This document shows positions 27,308 through 35,866 of a stretch of 64,000 nt of DNA, piece by piece (position 1 is the stretch's first letter; each line of letters opens with the position of its first letter). Position numbers and translations under genes: made by a program. Location of the stretch: assembly GCF_017377655.1 (NCBI RefSeq), contig NZ_JAFREL010000036.1, forward strand, positions 4,087-68,086, written 5' to 3'. The DNA comes from Candidatus Enterococcus ferrettii (GTDB lineage Bacteria > Bacillota > Bacilli > Lactobacillales > Enterococcaceae). The notes under the pieces were generated by a model, which was not told the DNA's origin, made no database searches, and saw nothing but the letters and a program-made list of their open reading frames with translations.

Positions 27308-28138
27308 ATGAGAATACCTTTTAACAAAATGCAAGGTGCTGGTAATGATTTTATTGTGGTTAACAATATTGAACTGAATTTAACTGGCGAACAATTAAGC
27401 CGATTGGCAAAACAAACATGTGAACGTCGAGTTTCGGTAGGGGCAGATACATTGATCGCCATTGAAACAGCAAAAAGCGCTGGTGATTTTTATGCTCGTT
27501 ATTACAATTCTGATGGTTCGGAAGCGGAAATGTGTGGAAACGGTGCCCGATGTGTTGCCCGGTTTGCCTACGAGACTGGCTTAGCGTCAGAAGAAATGGT
27601 AATCGAATCAATCGCAGGAGACGTACCAGCACAACGGTTGTCTGAGCGGATTTACCGAGTACAGTTGAATTCACCGACTGTGTTTAAGCAAGATTTAGTT
27701 TTGCAGATAGAAGGTCGAGATTTGACAGTAGATTATGTGGAGCTTGGCAATCCAGGAATTCCACATTTAGTCGTACATTATCCTGATTTAGCTATGACTC
27801 AATTGGAGACGATCCTTGATTTGGGACGTGAGCTGCGTAATCACCCATCCTTTGAGAAAGGTGCCAATGTAAACTTTTACGATCTTTTACGAGATGGACA
27901 TATAGTTGAACGAACCTATGAGCGTGGGGTTGAAGATTTCACTTTGGCGTGTGGAACAGGAACCGGCTCAACTGCTTATGTTCTAAACAAAAAAGGTCTG
28001 ACGCCGGATAATCCAGTAAAGGTAGAAGTATTAGGTGGCCAACTTCAAGTTAATGTCGAAGGCGAGAATCTCTTTTTGATCGGGGATACTAACCGTGTGG
28101 TAGAGGGTACTATTATTGATGAAAATTTAAGAGTATAA
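27308..28138 (+). CDS. dapF: Diaminopimelate epimerase
   Basis: A 276-residue two-domain epimerase that converts L,L-DAP to meso-DAP. The two catalytic cysteines are present: AEMCGNGARC (around residue 76) and LACGTGTGST (around residue 217). The N-terminal MRIPFNKMQGAGNDFIV is typical. It is the last gene of the operon, 18 bases after lysA, and is followed by a terminator. No aspartokinase, aspartate-semialdehyde dehydrogenase or N-acetyl-DAP aminotransferase is in the window. Confidence 0.96.
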   Translation: MRIPFNKMQGAGNDFIVVNNIELNLTGEQLSRLAKQTCERRVSVGADTLIAIETAKSAGDFYARYYNSDGSEAEMCGNGARCVARFAYETGLASEEMVIESIAGDVPAQRLSERIYRVQLNSPTVFKQDLVLQIEGRDLTVDYVELGNPGIPHLVVHYPDLAMTQLETILDLGRELRNHPSFEKGANVNFYDLLRDGHIVERTYERGVEDFTLACGTGTGSTAYVLNKKGLTPDNPVKVEVLGGQLQVNVEGENLFLIGDTNRVVEGTIIDENLRV

Positions 28139-28180
28139 AAAGCTCAGGCTGTACCCCCAAAATGCAGCCTAGGCTTTTTT
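28139..28180 (+). terminator. Terminator of the lysine operon
   Basis: Stem AAGC..AGGCTG/CAGCCT..GCTT with a 2x2 internal mismatch, followed by six T. Confidence 0.8.
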
Positions 28181-28857
28181 GTGCGCTACAGTATTTACGA
28201 TTATCAAAAATTTGAGTTCAGGTCAACTATTTTCTGTGAATCGCTTCTATTGATCCCTTAGCTGCAGGAATAAACCGAATAGTTGCTACTCCTGAAATAT
28301 ATTGAGTATTTTGAAGCATCTTAAAAAAAAAGAACCCAAAAGGAATATAGAATAAGTTAAACTATAAATACAGAGTGAAACCAAAAGTGCAGAAGCAAAA
28401 GGGAATAACTCCGCAGCTAATTAGTCATTTTCGTTTATCACTACCAATTTTGTTTTTTTCCTTTTTATATATTCTCTCAGAAGAGTACCTCTAGTTTCTA
28501 AAACTGGAGGTACTTTTCGTACTTGTAAGGATTTAACTCCTTTTTTTAACGGAACAATTAAAATGAAGATAGATGCAAAATAATGGTAAAGAATCATCTG
28601 CTTTATGGTTTATATTTGTTTAAATGCTGCATTATCTACAGCAAGGATTTCAAGACAAGTCATTTGTGAAGCTGATAGCTAGTGTGATTGGTTTTAATAT
28701 CCATACTTTAATACTGCCATTTATAGCTGGAGAAATGGGTCAACAGAAAATGAAGCCAAGGGATGTTTAGAGGCAAAAGTATAAAGGAGAGTATAGGCAT
28801 ATTAAAGAGCAACAGAGAAAAAACATGCTATCATAAAAAGAAAAAAAGGTGATAGCA
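28181..28857. other. Intergenic stretch with no convincing gene
   Basis: About 680 AT-rich bases. A 14-bp hairpin (28484-28497 with 28501-28514) followed by TTTT looks like a terminator for something now lost. A 48-codon frame (28624-28770) reads like the end of a membrane protein but has no ribosome-binding site. A second 30-codon scrap lies on the - strand near 28250-28330. I read it as gene remnants plus the promoter of the DUF1003 gene. Confidence 0.5.
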
Positions 28858-29541
28858 ATGACAGATCAAACGAAGAAAACAGTTCAGATTAAGGAATTAG
28901 AAAGTGACCTTCAAGCGTTTATAATGCAGCAGACACCAGAGATGAATCAAGAATCAAAACTTTCCTATCAAAATTTGTTAAATTATCGTTTCCAGTATAT
29001 CAATAAATTATTGATCCAAGAAATTCACATTACGAATCAATTTGACCATGAATTAAAGCATAAGATTCGTAATGAGCAAGTCCACATTCAAAACGTCAAT
29101 GATGCCTTGAAAACTAAAGAAACAAGAGGGCAAAAACTTGCGGATGGTATCGCTAAATTTGGAGGCAGCTGGCCATTCATCATTATATTTCTACTTATCT
29201 TAGCTATATGGATTGTTTTGAATACGCTGCCTTTGTTTTTTCAACCATTTGACAAATTTCCTTTTATACTGTTAAATTTAGCACTTTCTTGTTTAGCGGC
29301 AATTCAAGCCCCTATTATTTTGATGAGCCAAAATCGTCAGGCCGATCGTGACCGGGTAGAGGCGGACAATGATTATCAAGTCAATGTCAAAGCGGAAGTA
29401 GAAATACATTTGCTTCACGAGAAACTTGATTATCTGATGTCAACTAAATGGCAGCATATTCTTGACTTGCAAAAGCTGCAAGTTGAGATCTTACAAGAAC
29501 TTATGGCTCAAAATAAAACAGATAAGCACAATAAAAATTAA
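28858..29541 (+). CDS. DUF1003 membrane protein
   Basis: A 227-residue protein. The N-terminal ~100 residues are charged and helical. The DUF1003 core follows: KFGGSWPFIIIFL, a first membrane helix around residues 100-120, PFILLNLALSCLAAIQAPIILMSQNRQA with the second helix, then a cytoplasmic DRVEADNDYQVNVKAEVEIHLL helix. The tail is a likely coiled coil. DUF1003 proteins are of unknown function and some are linked to cyclic-nucleotide or ion signalling. AAAGGTG precedes the ATG at 28858; the GTG at 28849 is part of that site. Confidence 0.85.
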   Translation: MTDQTKKTVQIKELESDLQAFIMQQTPEMNQESKLSYQNLLNYRFQYINKLLIQEIHITNQFDHELKHKIRNEQVHIQNVNDALKTKETRGQKLADGIAKFGGSWPFIIIFLLILAIWIVLNTLPLFFQPFDKFPFILLNLALSCLAAIQAPIILMSQNRQADRDRVEADNDYQVNVKAEVEIHLLHEKLDYLMSTKWQHILDLQKLQVEILQELMAQNKTDKHNKN

Positions 29542-30036
29542 GATAAAAGTTCTTCTAACAGAAAAAAGTAAGTGAATCTATGGTAGTTGGTCAGTCTTCT
29601 ATTATTAAGAGCACAACAATCGAAATATAAGAAGAGAGATTAACAGTCATAGAAAGATTTGTTTCCAAGAAATTTAACGAGTGCTATAAATGCAAAAATA
29701 TATTTGTTCCTAAAATACAAAAGTTTTACTTCTGGCTTCTTTTGGGAGTTTCTTAAATCGCTGTGTCTAAATTCCCAGGCCGAGGTCAAGCTGACTAAAA
29801 TAATTACTATCAAAGATGTTAGGCATCTAGTGTTACAATACACTCAAAAAAATAATGTGCTTTTGCCAACAAGCTATTGAAGGAAATAATGGAATAAGAA
29901 TTAAGGAGTAAAATATCGACTCAGAGTATGATTGCTCTGGATCTTTTTGGTGTTAACCAAAAAGCTGTTCCTCAGTAGATCGTAATTCAGTAGTTTATGA
30001 TATACTAAATGCAAATGAAATAGATGAGGTGAAGTG
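29542..30036. other. Intergenic region ahead of the ATPase gene
   Basis: No convincing gene: the best frame (29659-29880) has no ribosome-binding site and an unlikely composition. A perfect 9-bp hairpin (CTTTTTGGT/ACCAAAAAG, 29943-29964) lies near its end. The left copy of an inverted repeat (29979-29993) follows, and then a TATACT -10-like box. Confidence 0.55.
29979..29993 (+). repeat. Left inverted repeat of the ATPase unit
   Basis: ATCGTAATTCAGTAG; its exact reverse complement lies at 31556-31570 on the other side of the ATPase gene. Both copies sit in a partial tandem of the unit TCAGTAGATCGTAAT. Confidence 0.75.
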
Positions 30037-31440
30037 ATGTTTGTAGGAAGGAAGCAGGAGCTTGTAGAACTGGAGGAACGATTAGCCAGTGAACAGTTTG
30101 AATTCGTTGCAATGTATGGTCGACGGCGGATTGGAAAGTCCAGACTGTTGGAAGAGTTTGTTCAAGGTAAACAGACCATTTTCTTTACAGCGGATCAATT
30201 TGGGCCAGCCATTAATCTTGCTAATTTGAGTCAAGCAATCAATGACTTAACTGAACCAGATGATTCAACTAAAAATTTTGCTACTTTTATGGCAGCTTTT
30301 GATGCAGTAGCTAAGCTTGCCCAGGCTTCGGATGAACCAGTTGTCTTTGTTATTGATGACTACCCTCATTTAGCGAAATCAAATGAAGGACTTGCTGAAG
30401 AGCTGCTAGAAATCATTGAAAAATCTTATCAGAATAGTGGTAATTTACTAGTGATTCTAACTGGATCACAAGTTTCCTTTATGAAGGAACAAGTTCTAGG
30501 TAGCAAAAGTCCTCTTAATGAGAAAATCACTGGACAAATAAATCTGTTGCCATTAACTTTTACTGAGGCTCATACGCTCCTAGCGAGAATCCCTAAGGAA
30601 GTTTTTATGACTATTTATGGCTTAACAGGAGGCATTCCCTTTTATCTTGAAATGTTTAATGACAGCTTATCTTTGAAGGAAAATATTTTAACCAATATGC
30701 TGCGTAAAAATACTTTTTTATACGAAGAGCCTAGCAACTTGTTAATGCAGGAATTGCGAACACCAAATCGTTACAACGATATTATTACCGCTATTGCTTC
30801 AGGTGCAACTGAGGTTAGAGAAATTGTCAATAGAACTGGTATTGAATCTGGCCCGTTAACTAAGTATTTGGAAACACTGATTGACTTAGAAATAGTTGAG
30901 AAAAGAACGGCATTAACTGAAATTGGAAAAAACAAGCCAACTTATGTGATCTCGGATGGCTTATTCCGTTTCTGGTACCTTTATGTTCCTAAATACAAGC
31001 AGTTTATTGAAACTGAACGGACAGAGTTGATTTGGAAATATATTGCCGAGGATATTTTGCAGTTTACCTCAAAAACTTTTGAAGATTATTGTCGTAGCTG
31101 GCTGGTAGAGAAAAACGGAAGTGAGCGGATGGCCATTTCACTCACTGAAGTTGGTTCTTGGTGGGGGAATCCATCCACTGGAAAAAATAAGAATGCTCAA
31201 CAGCAAAAAGTCAATGTGGTTGGACTGGGTGCTGAAGAAGAAGATTTGTTACTAGGTGATTGCTACTGGCGAAATGAAAAAATTGATTTGCCAGCAGCTG
31301 AACAACTGATAGAGCATAGTAAATATTTTCCATACGCTACTAAAGAATTGGTTTTATTCTCCAAAAGAGGTTTCACTAAGCAAGTGAAGGAACTTGCAAG
31401 AGAGAAAAAAATTCGTTTAATTTCATTGGCAGAGATGTAG
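30037..31440 (+). CDS. AAA-type ATPase (archaeal ATPase/DUF234 family)
   Basis: A 467-residue ATPase. Its N-terminal domain has FVGRKQEL (residues 2-9) and a P-loop MYGRRRIGKSRLL (around residues 27-39). Walker B FVIDDYPHL is around 108, and a sensor-like VILTGSQVSFM follows. A winged-helix part (EIVNRTGIESGPLTKYLETL) precedes a C-terminal DUF234-like nuclease-fold domain (KTFEDYCRSWL...EEEDLLLGDCYW). Proteins of this family are widespread and sporadic, and mostly of unknown function. GAGGTG precedes the ATG at 30037. The gene is alone between inverted repeats, which suggests a mobile or self-contained unit. Confidence 0.8.
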   Translation: MFVGRKQELVELEERLASEQFEFVAMYGRRRIGKSRLLEEFVQGKQTIFFTADQFGPAINLANLSQAINDLTEPDDSTKNFATFMAAFDAVAKLAQASDEPVVFVIDDYPHLAKSNEGLAEELLEIIEKSYQNSGNLLVILTGSQVSFMKEQVLGSKSPLNEKITGQINLLPLTFTEAHTLLARIPKEVFMTIYGLTGGIPFYLEMFNDSLSLKENILTNMLRKNTFLYEEPSNLLMQELRTPNRYNDIITAIASGATEVREIVNRTGIESGPLTKYLETLIDLEIVEKRTALTEIGKNKPTYVISDGLFRFWYLYVPKYKQFIETERTELIWKYIAEDILQFTSKTFEDYCRSWLVEKNGSERMAISLTEVGSWWGNPSTGKNKNAQQQKVNVVGLGAEEEDLLLGDCYWRNEKIDLPAAEQLIEHSKYFPYATKELVLFSKRGFTKQVKELAREKKIRLISLAEM

Positions 31441-31444
31441 ATAA

Positions 31445-31495
31445 AACTAGCTAGAAAGAACTGAGTCAACTCAGAGTCTTTCTAGCTAGTTTTTA
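31445..31495 (+). terminator. Terminator of the ATPase gene
   Basis: A perfect 15-bp stem (AACTAGCTAGAAAGA/TCTTTCTAGCTAGTT) with an inner 6-bp hairpin, followed by a T run. It lies 5 bases after the stop. Confidence 0.9.
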
Positions 31496-31555
31496 TTCCT
31501 GATAAAAAAGGCGGTATTAAAAAAATATACAGTAAAAAATTTAGTATCTTACGAT

Positions 31556-31570
31556 CTACTGAATTACGAT
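31556..31570 (-). repeat. Right inverted repeat of the ATPase unit
   Basis: CTACTGAATTACGAT, the exact reverse complement of 29979-29993. It is flanked by ATCTTACGAT, which extends the similarity imperfectly (GATACTAAAT-like sequence follows both copies). Confidence 0.75.
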
Positions 31571-31652
31571 TATAAATTTTTTCTGCAGGAAAAGATCAAA
31601 AGAAGCTTGCTTTAGAGAGGTTATTCTATCAATCGCAGATCCGATGATTTCT

Positions 31653-32420
31653 CTAATTTATGAACTTTACAAGAGAACTGTAATTCTCCTTCACGTCATT
31701 TGGCAGCTGATTATCGGTGATTAAACTAGACAATTGTTCTAAGGTAGCAAAGGTAGCAATAGATTTCTTTTCAAATTTTGTACTGTCAATCAAAGCCACC
31801 GCTTGCGAAGCTAACTCAACCATTTTTTTCTTTAGCTCAACTTCATAAAGGTTAAAATCAGATAAACCACCAGTTGTTGAAATTGCATAGGCAGAAGTAA
31901 ATAAGGTGTCGATGTTTACCTTCTTTAAAATTTCAAGCCCCAGTGTACCCTCAACGGCATTAGAAGTTCCCTTGACTACGCCGCCAATTAAAATCACTGT
32001 TAAATTCAAATTTTCCTTCAATAGAGAAGCGGTTCGCAAGCCGTTCGTCAGTACCGTGATCTTCAAATCAGAATGGTTAATTACTTTAGCTAGTTCGTAG
32101 CAAGTAGAACTGGCATCCAAGATAATGCATTCACCGTCTGTAATCAATTGGAAGGCTTTTATCGCGATCTCTGCTTTCTTCTCGATATTCTTTTGTTTAC
32201 GAATGTCGTAATTACGGTCGATTTTTATCGTTTCTTCTTCTTTGGTTCGTGTGGCTCCTCCGTGCGTACGAATCAGCATGTTGTTCTCACTCAAATAATT
32301 TAGATCGGAACGAATCGTTGCTTTTGATACATGGAGTTTTTTTGTTAGATCGTTTACCGAAACAGAGCCTTGTTCTTGCAGCAAAGACAAGATAGCCTCT
32401 CTTCGTTGATTTGTATACAT
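31653..32420 (-). CDS. DeoR-family transcriptional regulator
   Basis: A 255-residue repressor. The N-terminal helix-turn-helix (QRREAILSLLQEQGSVSVNDLTKKLHVSKATIRSDL split over residues 4-40, then RTHGGA) precedes a DeoR sensor domain (ECIILDASSTCYELAK; ILIGGVVKGTSNAVEG; DTLFTSAYAISTTGGLSD). GGAGG 8 bases before the ATG at 32420 decides the start; the longer frame begins in the operator region. It is divergent from the sugar-phosphate operon, and AACGAAA-type repeats lie before both genes, so it most likely represses that operon and itself in response to a phosphorylated sugar. Confidence 0.88.
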   Translation of the reverse strand: MYTNQRREAILSLLQEQGSVSVNDLTKKLHVSKATIRSDLNYLSENNMLIRTHGGATRTKEEETIKIDRNYDIRKQKNIEKKAEIAIKAFQLITDGECIILDASSTCYELAKVINHSDLKITVLTNGLRTASLLKENLNLTVILIGGVVKGTSNAVEGTLGLEILKKVNIDTLFTSAYAISTTGGLSDFNLYEVELKKKMVELASQAVALIDSTKFEKKSIATFATLEQLSSLITDNQLPNDVKENYSSLVKFIN

Positions 32421-32502
32421 AAAGTAGTCCTCCAAACTATAGTAGCTTTTGCCTAAAGTATAAATCAACGCTTTCGAAAACGCAAACTTTATCTTCATTT
32501 GC

Positions 32503-32515
32503 TTTCGTTTTCGTT
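32503..32515 (-). promoter_or_regulatory. Operator-like TTTCGTT repeats before the DeoR gene
   Basis: Two overlapping TTTCGTT copies (AACGAAA on the - strand), the same motif found three times at the operon promoter. Confidence 0.5.
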
Positions 32516-32629
32516 GGATGGTAAGAATAAATGACTATAAGAGAAAACCTGATTTTTATAATGTTTTCTGGTGCTGGATCGAATGGAAACAGTAAATTAG
32601 GCATGGATATGTCCTAGTAATTACACCAA

Positions 32630-32682
32630 AACGAAAACAAACGAAAATATAAGTTGACAAAACGAAAGTTTGATATTATGAT
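32630..32682 (+). promoter_or_regulatory. Promoter and DeoR operator of the sugar-phosphate operon
   Basis: TTGACA (32654-32659) and TATGAT (32677-32682) with a 17-base spacer. Direct repeats AACGAAA start at 32630, 32640 and 32661, that is 10 and 21 bases apart and so on one face of the helix. One of them lies inside the promoter spacer. Confidence 0.75.
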
Positions 32683-32727
32683 AAGTTTAACAAAAAGTTA
32701 GAAATACGAAAGGAAAGAGGAAGTAAT

Positions 32728-33180
32728 ATGAAAATTGGACTTGGTTCTGACCATAATGCATTTGAAATGAAAAATCAATTGAAGGCTCACATTGAATCTA
32801 AAGGAATTGAAGTAGTTGATTATGGTTGCTACTCCACTGAAGAAGTGGATTATCCCAACGTAGCTTTTAATGTAGCCAACGGGGTAGTAGGAAAAGAGAT
32901 AGAACGCGGGATTTTATTTTGTGGAACAGGTATTGGAATGGCGATGGCTGCTAATAAGATTCCTGGAGTAAGAGCTGCCCAGGTTCATGATACGTATTCT
33001 GCAGAGCGGGCTCAACTCAGCAACAATGCTCAAATTATTACACTAGGTTCCAAGGTAGTTGGTATTGAAGTTGCCAAAAAAATCGTTGATGAATATTTGT
33101 CAGTTCATTTTGAAGGTGGAAATTCGGCACGTAAGATCGATCAGATAATGGAAAAGGAAGCAGAAGTCAGTAATCACTAA
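32728..33180 (+). CDS. RpiB/LacAB-family sugar-phosphate isomerase
   Basis: A 150-residue isomerase with GLGSDHNAFEMK (residues 4-15), the catalytic Cys in LFCGTGIGMAMAANK and GVRAAQVHD. The usual R-x-HNDAN segment of ribose-5-phosphate isomerase B is changed to RAQLSNNAQ. That form is seen in family members acting on other sugars such as tetrulose phosphates. It is the first gene of a long operon with transaldolase, a TPI-like isomerase, dihydroxyacetone kinase parts and a split transketolase. Similar genes are grouped in a Listeria cluster around lmo0341-lmo0351. Substrate not certain. Confidence 0.8.
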   Translation: MKIGLGSDHNAFEMKNQLKAHIESKGIEVVDYGCYSTEEVDYPNVAFNVANGVVGKEIERGILFCGTGIGMAMAANKIPGVRAAQVHDTYSAERAQLSNNAQIITLGSKVVGIEVAKKIVDEYLSVHFEGGNSARKIDQIMEKEAEVSNH

Positions 33181-33195
33181 CTAGGGGGAAGAAAC

Positions 33196-33840
33196 ATGAA
33201 GTTCTTTTTAGATACAGCTAACGTATCAGAAATCAAACGAATCAATGAACTAGGATTAGTAGATGGTGTAACAACCAATCCGACAATCATTTCTAAAGAG
33301 GGACGCGATTTTAAGGAAGTGATCACGGAAATATGTGGTTTGATCACTGGACCAGTCAGTGCAGAGGTAATTGGGCTAGACACTGAGAGCATGGTAAAAG
33401 AAGCACGAGGCATAGCCAAATGGGCTGATAATGTAGTGGTCAAGATACCGATGACTGAAGATGGTTTGCGAGCTGTAAATCAACTAAGTAAAGAGGGGAT
33501 TAAGACGAACGTAACTTTGGTGTTCACTGTAGCACAGGGGTTAATGGCAGCTAAAGCTGGAGCAGACTATGTAAGCCCCTTTGTTGGTCGATTAGATGAC
33601 ATCGCGACTGACAGCTTGGCTCTCATTAAGAATCTCAAACAGGTATTGACTCAATATAACTATCAAACAGAGATAATTGCTGCCAGTATTCGCAGTCTGA
33701 AGCATGTAGAAGATGTGGCAGAGTTAGGTTCAGATATTGCGACTATTCCAGGTAGTCTGTTTCCTAAGTTATGGTCTCATCCATTAACTGAAGCAGGGAT
33801 TCAATCATTTTTGAAAGATTGGGAAGTATTTAAGCAATAA
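33196..33840 (+). CDS. Transaldolase (TalC/fructose-6-phosphate aldolase subfamily)
   Basis: A 214-residue short transaldolase. It has [13 protein letters not shown] at the N-terminus, GVTTNPTII (residues 26-34), the Schiff-base lysine in VVVKIPMT (around residue 84) and [12 protein letters not shown]. The length is that of the TalC/FSA group, which either transfers or cleaves dihydroxyacetone units. With the transketolase and dihydroxyacetone kinase genes in the same operon, it would feed a non-oxidative pentose or dihydroxyacetone route. AGGGGGAAG precedes the ATG. Confidence 0.88.
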   Translation: MKFFLDTANVSEIKRINELGLVDGVTTNPTIISKEGRDFKEVITEICGLITGPVSAEVIGLDTESMVKEARGIAKWADNVVVKIPMTEDGLRAVNQLSKEGIKTNVTLVFTVAQGLMAAKAGADYVSPFVGRLDDIATDSLALIKNLKQVLTQYNYQTEIIAASIRSLKHVEDVAELGSDIATIPGSLFPKLWSHPLTEAGIQSFLKDWEVFKQ

Positions 33841-33863
33841 ACAAGTTGAAGGGGGACTAAATC

Positions 33864-34640
33864 ATGCGAAACCCAATTGTTGGTATTAGTTTAAAAATGT
33901 ATCAAAACAGAATTGATGCTGCACGAGCCTTTGCACATGGGATTGTAGAAGAAGTTGGGGAAGAAACGAAGATTGAACAGTTTATGTGTCCGGGGATGGG
34001 AGTTATCTATTCGGTAGCGATGATTTTGAAGGAATCAAGAATTGGCTTAGGTGTTCAAAATATTGCACCGACAGTCAACGGAGCGTTGACGGGAGAATTT
34101 TCAGTTGAATCCTTAAGAGATATGAGAGGCAGCTATGCGGAGATTGGTCATATTGAGCGGCGTACTATTTTTTCTGAGACAGATGAGTTAATTAATCAGA
34201 AGGTTCGTGTGGCCTTAAAAAATGATATTACGCCAGTGCTGTGCATTGGGGAAGTTATTAAGACCGATGATTATGCTGAAATTAAAGACCTCATGAAAAA
34301 GCAGCTATTTTTAGATTTGTTCCAAATTAATGGCGAAGAGGCTGCAAGAGTGATTCTAGCTTATGAACCTGCTTGGGCGGTGGGGAAAACAAGTGCGGCC
34401 AGTGCAGTACATGTTCACCAGGTTCACCGATTAATTCGTGAGGCAGTTACTGAATTATACGATCAGCAAACGGCCGAAAAAATCCGTATCATCTATGGTG
34501 GATCAGTGTCACCGGAAAATACTCCACTTATAGTCTCTGACGAGAATGTGGATGGTGTTTTCGTTGGACGATTCGGTCATGATCCAAAGCGTTATGCCAG
34601 TATCGTCGAAATTGTGAAAAAAGCAAAGGAGCGTGCATAA
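33864..34640 (+). CDS. Triosephosphate isomerase family protein
   Basis: A 258-residue TIM-barrel protein that resembles triosephosphate isomerase but is divergent. The catalytic residues are present: Lys in GISLKMYQ (usual NWKMN), His in EIGHIERR (usual SGHSERR), and Glu in LAYEPAWAVGK (loop 6; usual YEPVWAIGTG). The changes at the first motif and loop 6 fit paralogues that act on other ketose or tetrulose phosphates, such as the L-erythrulose-phosphate isomerases, rather than the housekeeping enzyme. Its stop overlaps the dhaM start by one base. Confidence 0.82.
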   Translation: MRNPIVGISLKMYQNRIDAARAFAHGIVEEVGEETKIEQFMCPGMGVIYSVAMILKESRIGLGVQNIAPTVNGALTGEFSVESLRDMRGSYAEIGHIERRTIFSETDELINQKVRVALKNDITPVLCIGEVIKTDDYAEIKDLMKKQLFLDLFQINGEEAARVILAYEPAWAVGKTSAASAVHVHQVHRLIREAVTELYDQQTAEKIRIIYGGSVSPENTPLIVSDENVDGVFVGRFGHDPKRYASIVEIVKKAKERA

Positions 34641-35023
34641 TGTTCGGAATTATCTTAGTTTCTCATAGTCAAAAAATTACTGATGGTACAAAAGAAATGA
34701 TTGAGGAAATGACTGGCAGCAGCAGTAATGTTCGAATTATTTCAGCAGGTGGAACCGGTGATGGACGTCTAGGTACAAATGCAGTGATGATCATGGAAGT
34801 TATCGAAGCCAACTCGGATTGCGAACATATCTTGATTTTTTGCGATATTGGAAGCGCTATTTTAAGTTCAGAAACAGCAGTCGAGCTGATTGAAGACGAA
34901 GAATTAACTGCTAGGATCGATATTATGGATTGTCCATTGGTGGAAGGGGCATTTGCCGTGGCAGTTCAAGCATCCGTCTGTCAGGACAAAGCTTCAGTTT
35001 TAAGGGAGCTGGAATATATTTAA
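34640..35023 (+). CDS. dhaM: PTS EIIA-like phosphotransfer subunit of dihydroxyacetone kinase
   Basis: A 127-residue EIIA-mannose-type domain with the phospho-accepting His9 (ILVSHSQKI) and ISAGGTGDGRLGTN. It matches the single-domain DhaM of firmicutes, which passes phosphate from HPr to ADP bound on DhaL. Its start overlaps the previous stop (TAATG). The operon also holds dhaK and dhaL, separated from dhaM by two small membrane protein genes, as in the Listeria arrangement. Confidence 0.85.
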   Translation: MFGIILVSHSQKITDGTKEMIEEMTGSSSNVRIISAGGTGDGRLGTNAVMIMEVIEANSDCEHILIFCDIGSAILSSETAVELIEDEELTARIDIMDCPLVEGAFAVAVQASVCQDKASVLRELEYI

Positions 35024-35059
35024 GTTAGTAATAAAATATTTATATAAGGAGCGGTTCGA

Positions 35060-35482
35060 ATGAAGTTTTTAAGAAGTATGGTCGGTTACATGGTTGCTGG
35101 GGTAATTGTTATGACAGTTTGGAACGAACTTGGCAGTTTTGGTATTTTTGGTGGATATTTAGCAGCGGGTATTATTATTGGTCCAATGTGGTTTATGAAT
35201 CATTATGTAAATTTAACAGGAAACGAAGACGATGCAGCTTTTGTCGATATGGGGCTAGCCATCGGTGTGTGTGGAATCATGCGGGATACCATGATGAATG
35301 GAACAGCAGCTTTTACGGCCTCTTTGCCAACGATTGGGATTGTCATTTTGGGTGCGATTGCTGGTGGAATTGTCGCGGCGGCCTTTGAGAAGAGTATGTC
35401 AGTTGAGAATGAACGAGAAATTAATGCACCCGAACCAGGGATGACAGAAAAAGAGCTTGATCGTTTAAGTATAAAAGACTAA
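35060..35482 (+). CDS. Small membrane protein, Lin0368-like putative transporter subunit
   Basis: A 140-residue protein with about four hydrophobic helices and an acidic cytoplasmic tail (from about residue 117). I recognise it only as the first of a pair of small membrane proteins found beside dhaKLM genes in Listeria and relatives, which are annotated as putative glycerol transporter subunits. AAGGAGCGG precedes the ATG. The next gene, 19 bases on, encodes a related four-helix protein; shared features include MWFMNHY here and WCINHGIS there. Role as a polyol or triose permease is inference. Confidence 0.6.
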   Translation: MKFLRSMVGYMVAGVIVMTVWNELGSFGIFGGYLAAGIIIGPMWFMNHYVNLTGNEDDAAFVDMGLAIGVCGIMRDTMMNGTAAFTASLPTIGIVILGAIAGGIVAAAFEKSMSVENEREINAPEPGMTEKELDRLSIKD

Positions 35483-35500
35483 ATAACAGGAGGAAAGACA

Positions 35501-35842
35501 ATGACGTTAGGACTAGGAATTGCAACATTCTGTGGAGGTTTCTTGTTTCCCTTTGTAATTCGCATGGCTTGGGGGAAGATGGTGGATAATTGGGGACCGA
35601 TTGGTGGTTGGATGGCAGCATTATTTATTGTTGGTACTGTCTGGTGTATTAACCACGGAATTTCCACCCCAATGATCACGCAATCTGGTGCAGCTTGGGT
35701 GGATCAGGGATTGGCGGCCGGTGTTGGTGTTTGGGTAGCTTCCGCTTTAGTAGGAGGGAATGTAAAAAAATCATTCCCTAAAATAGCCGCAGCAGTATCT
35801 GGTGGACTATTAGGCGGCCTGTTGATTTCATTATTCTTATAA
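35501..35842 (+). CDS. Small membrane protein, partner of the preceding gene
   Basis: A 113-residue protein with about four helices rich in Gly and Ala (ATFCGGFLFPFVI; WMAALFIVGTVWCINHG; AAVSGGLLGGLLISLFL). It parallels the preceding protein, so the two probably form a heteromeric channel. It is preceded by AGGAGG and followed by dhaK after 24 bases. Its place between the PTS subunit and the kinase suggests uptake of the kinase substrate (dihydroxyacetone, glycerol or a tetrulose). Confidence 0.6.
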   Translation: MTLGLGIATFCGGFLFPFVIRMAWGKMVDNWGPIGGWMAALFIVGTVWCINHGISTPMITQSGAAWVDQGLAAGVGVWVASALVGGNVKKSFPKIAAAVSGGLLGGLLISLFL

Positions 35843-35866
35843 AAATAAAAAGGGGAGAGAAAAAAG

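Noticed and set aside
28624..28770. 48-codon + strand frame resembling a membrane protein end
   Set aside because: No ribosome-binding site and stops close upstream; kept only as a possible remnant.
29659..29880. 73-codon + strand frame before the ATPase gene
   Set aside because: No ribosome-binding site, biased composition, and it overlaps an equally weak frame on the other strand.
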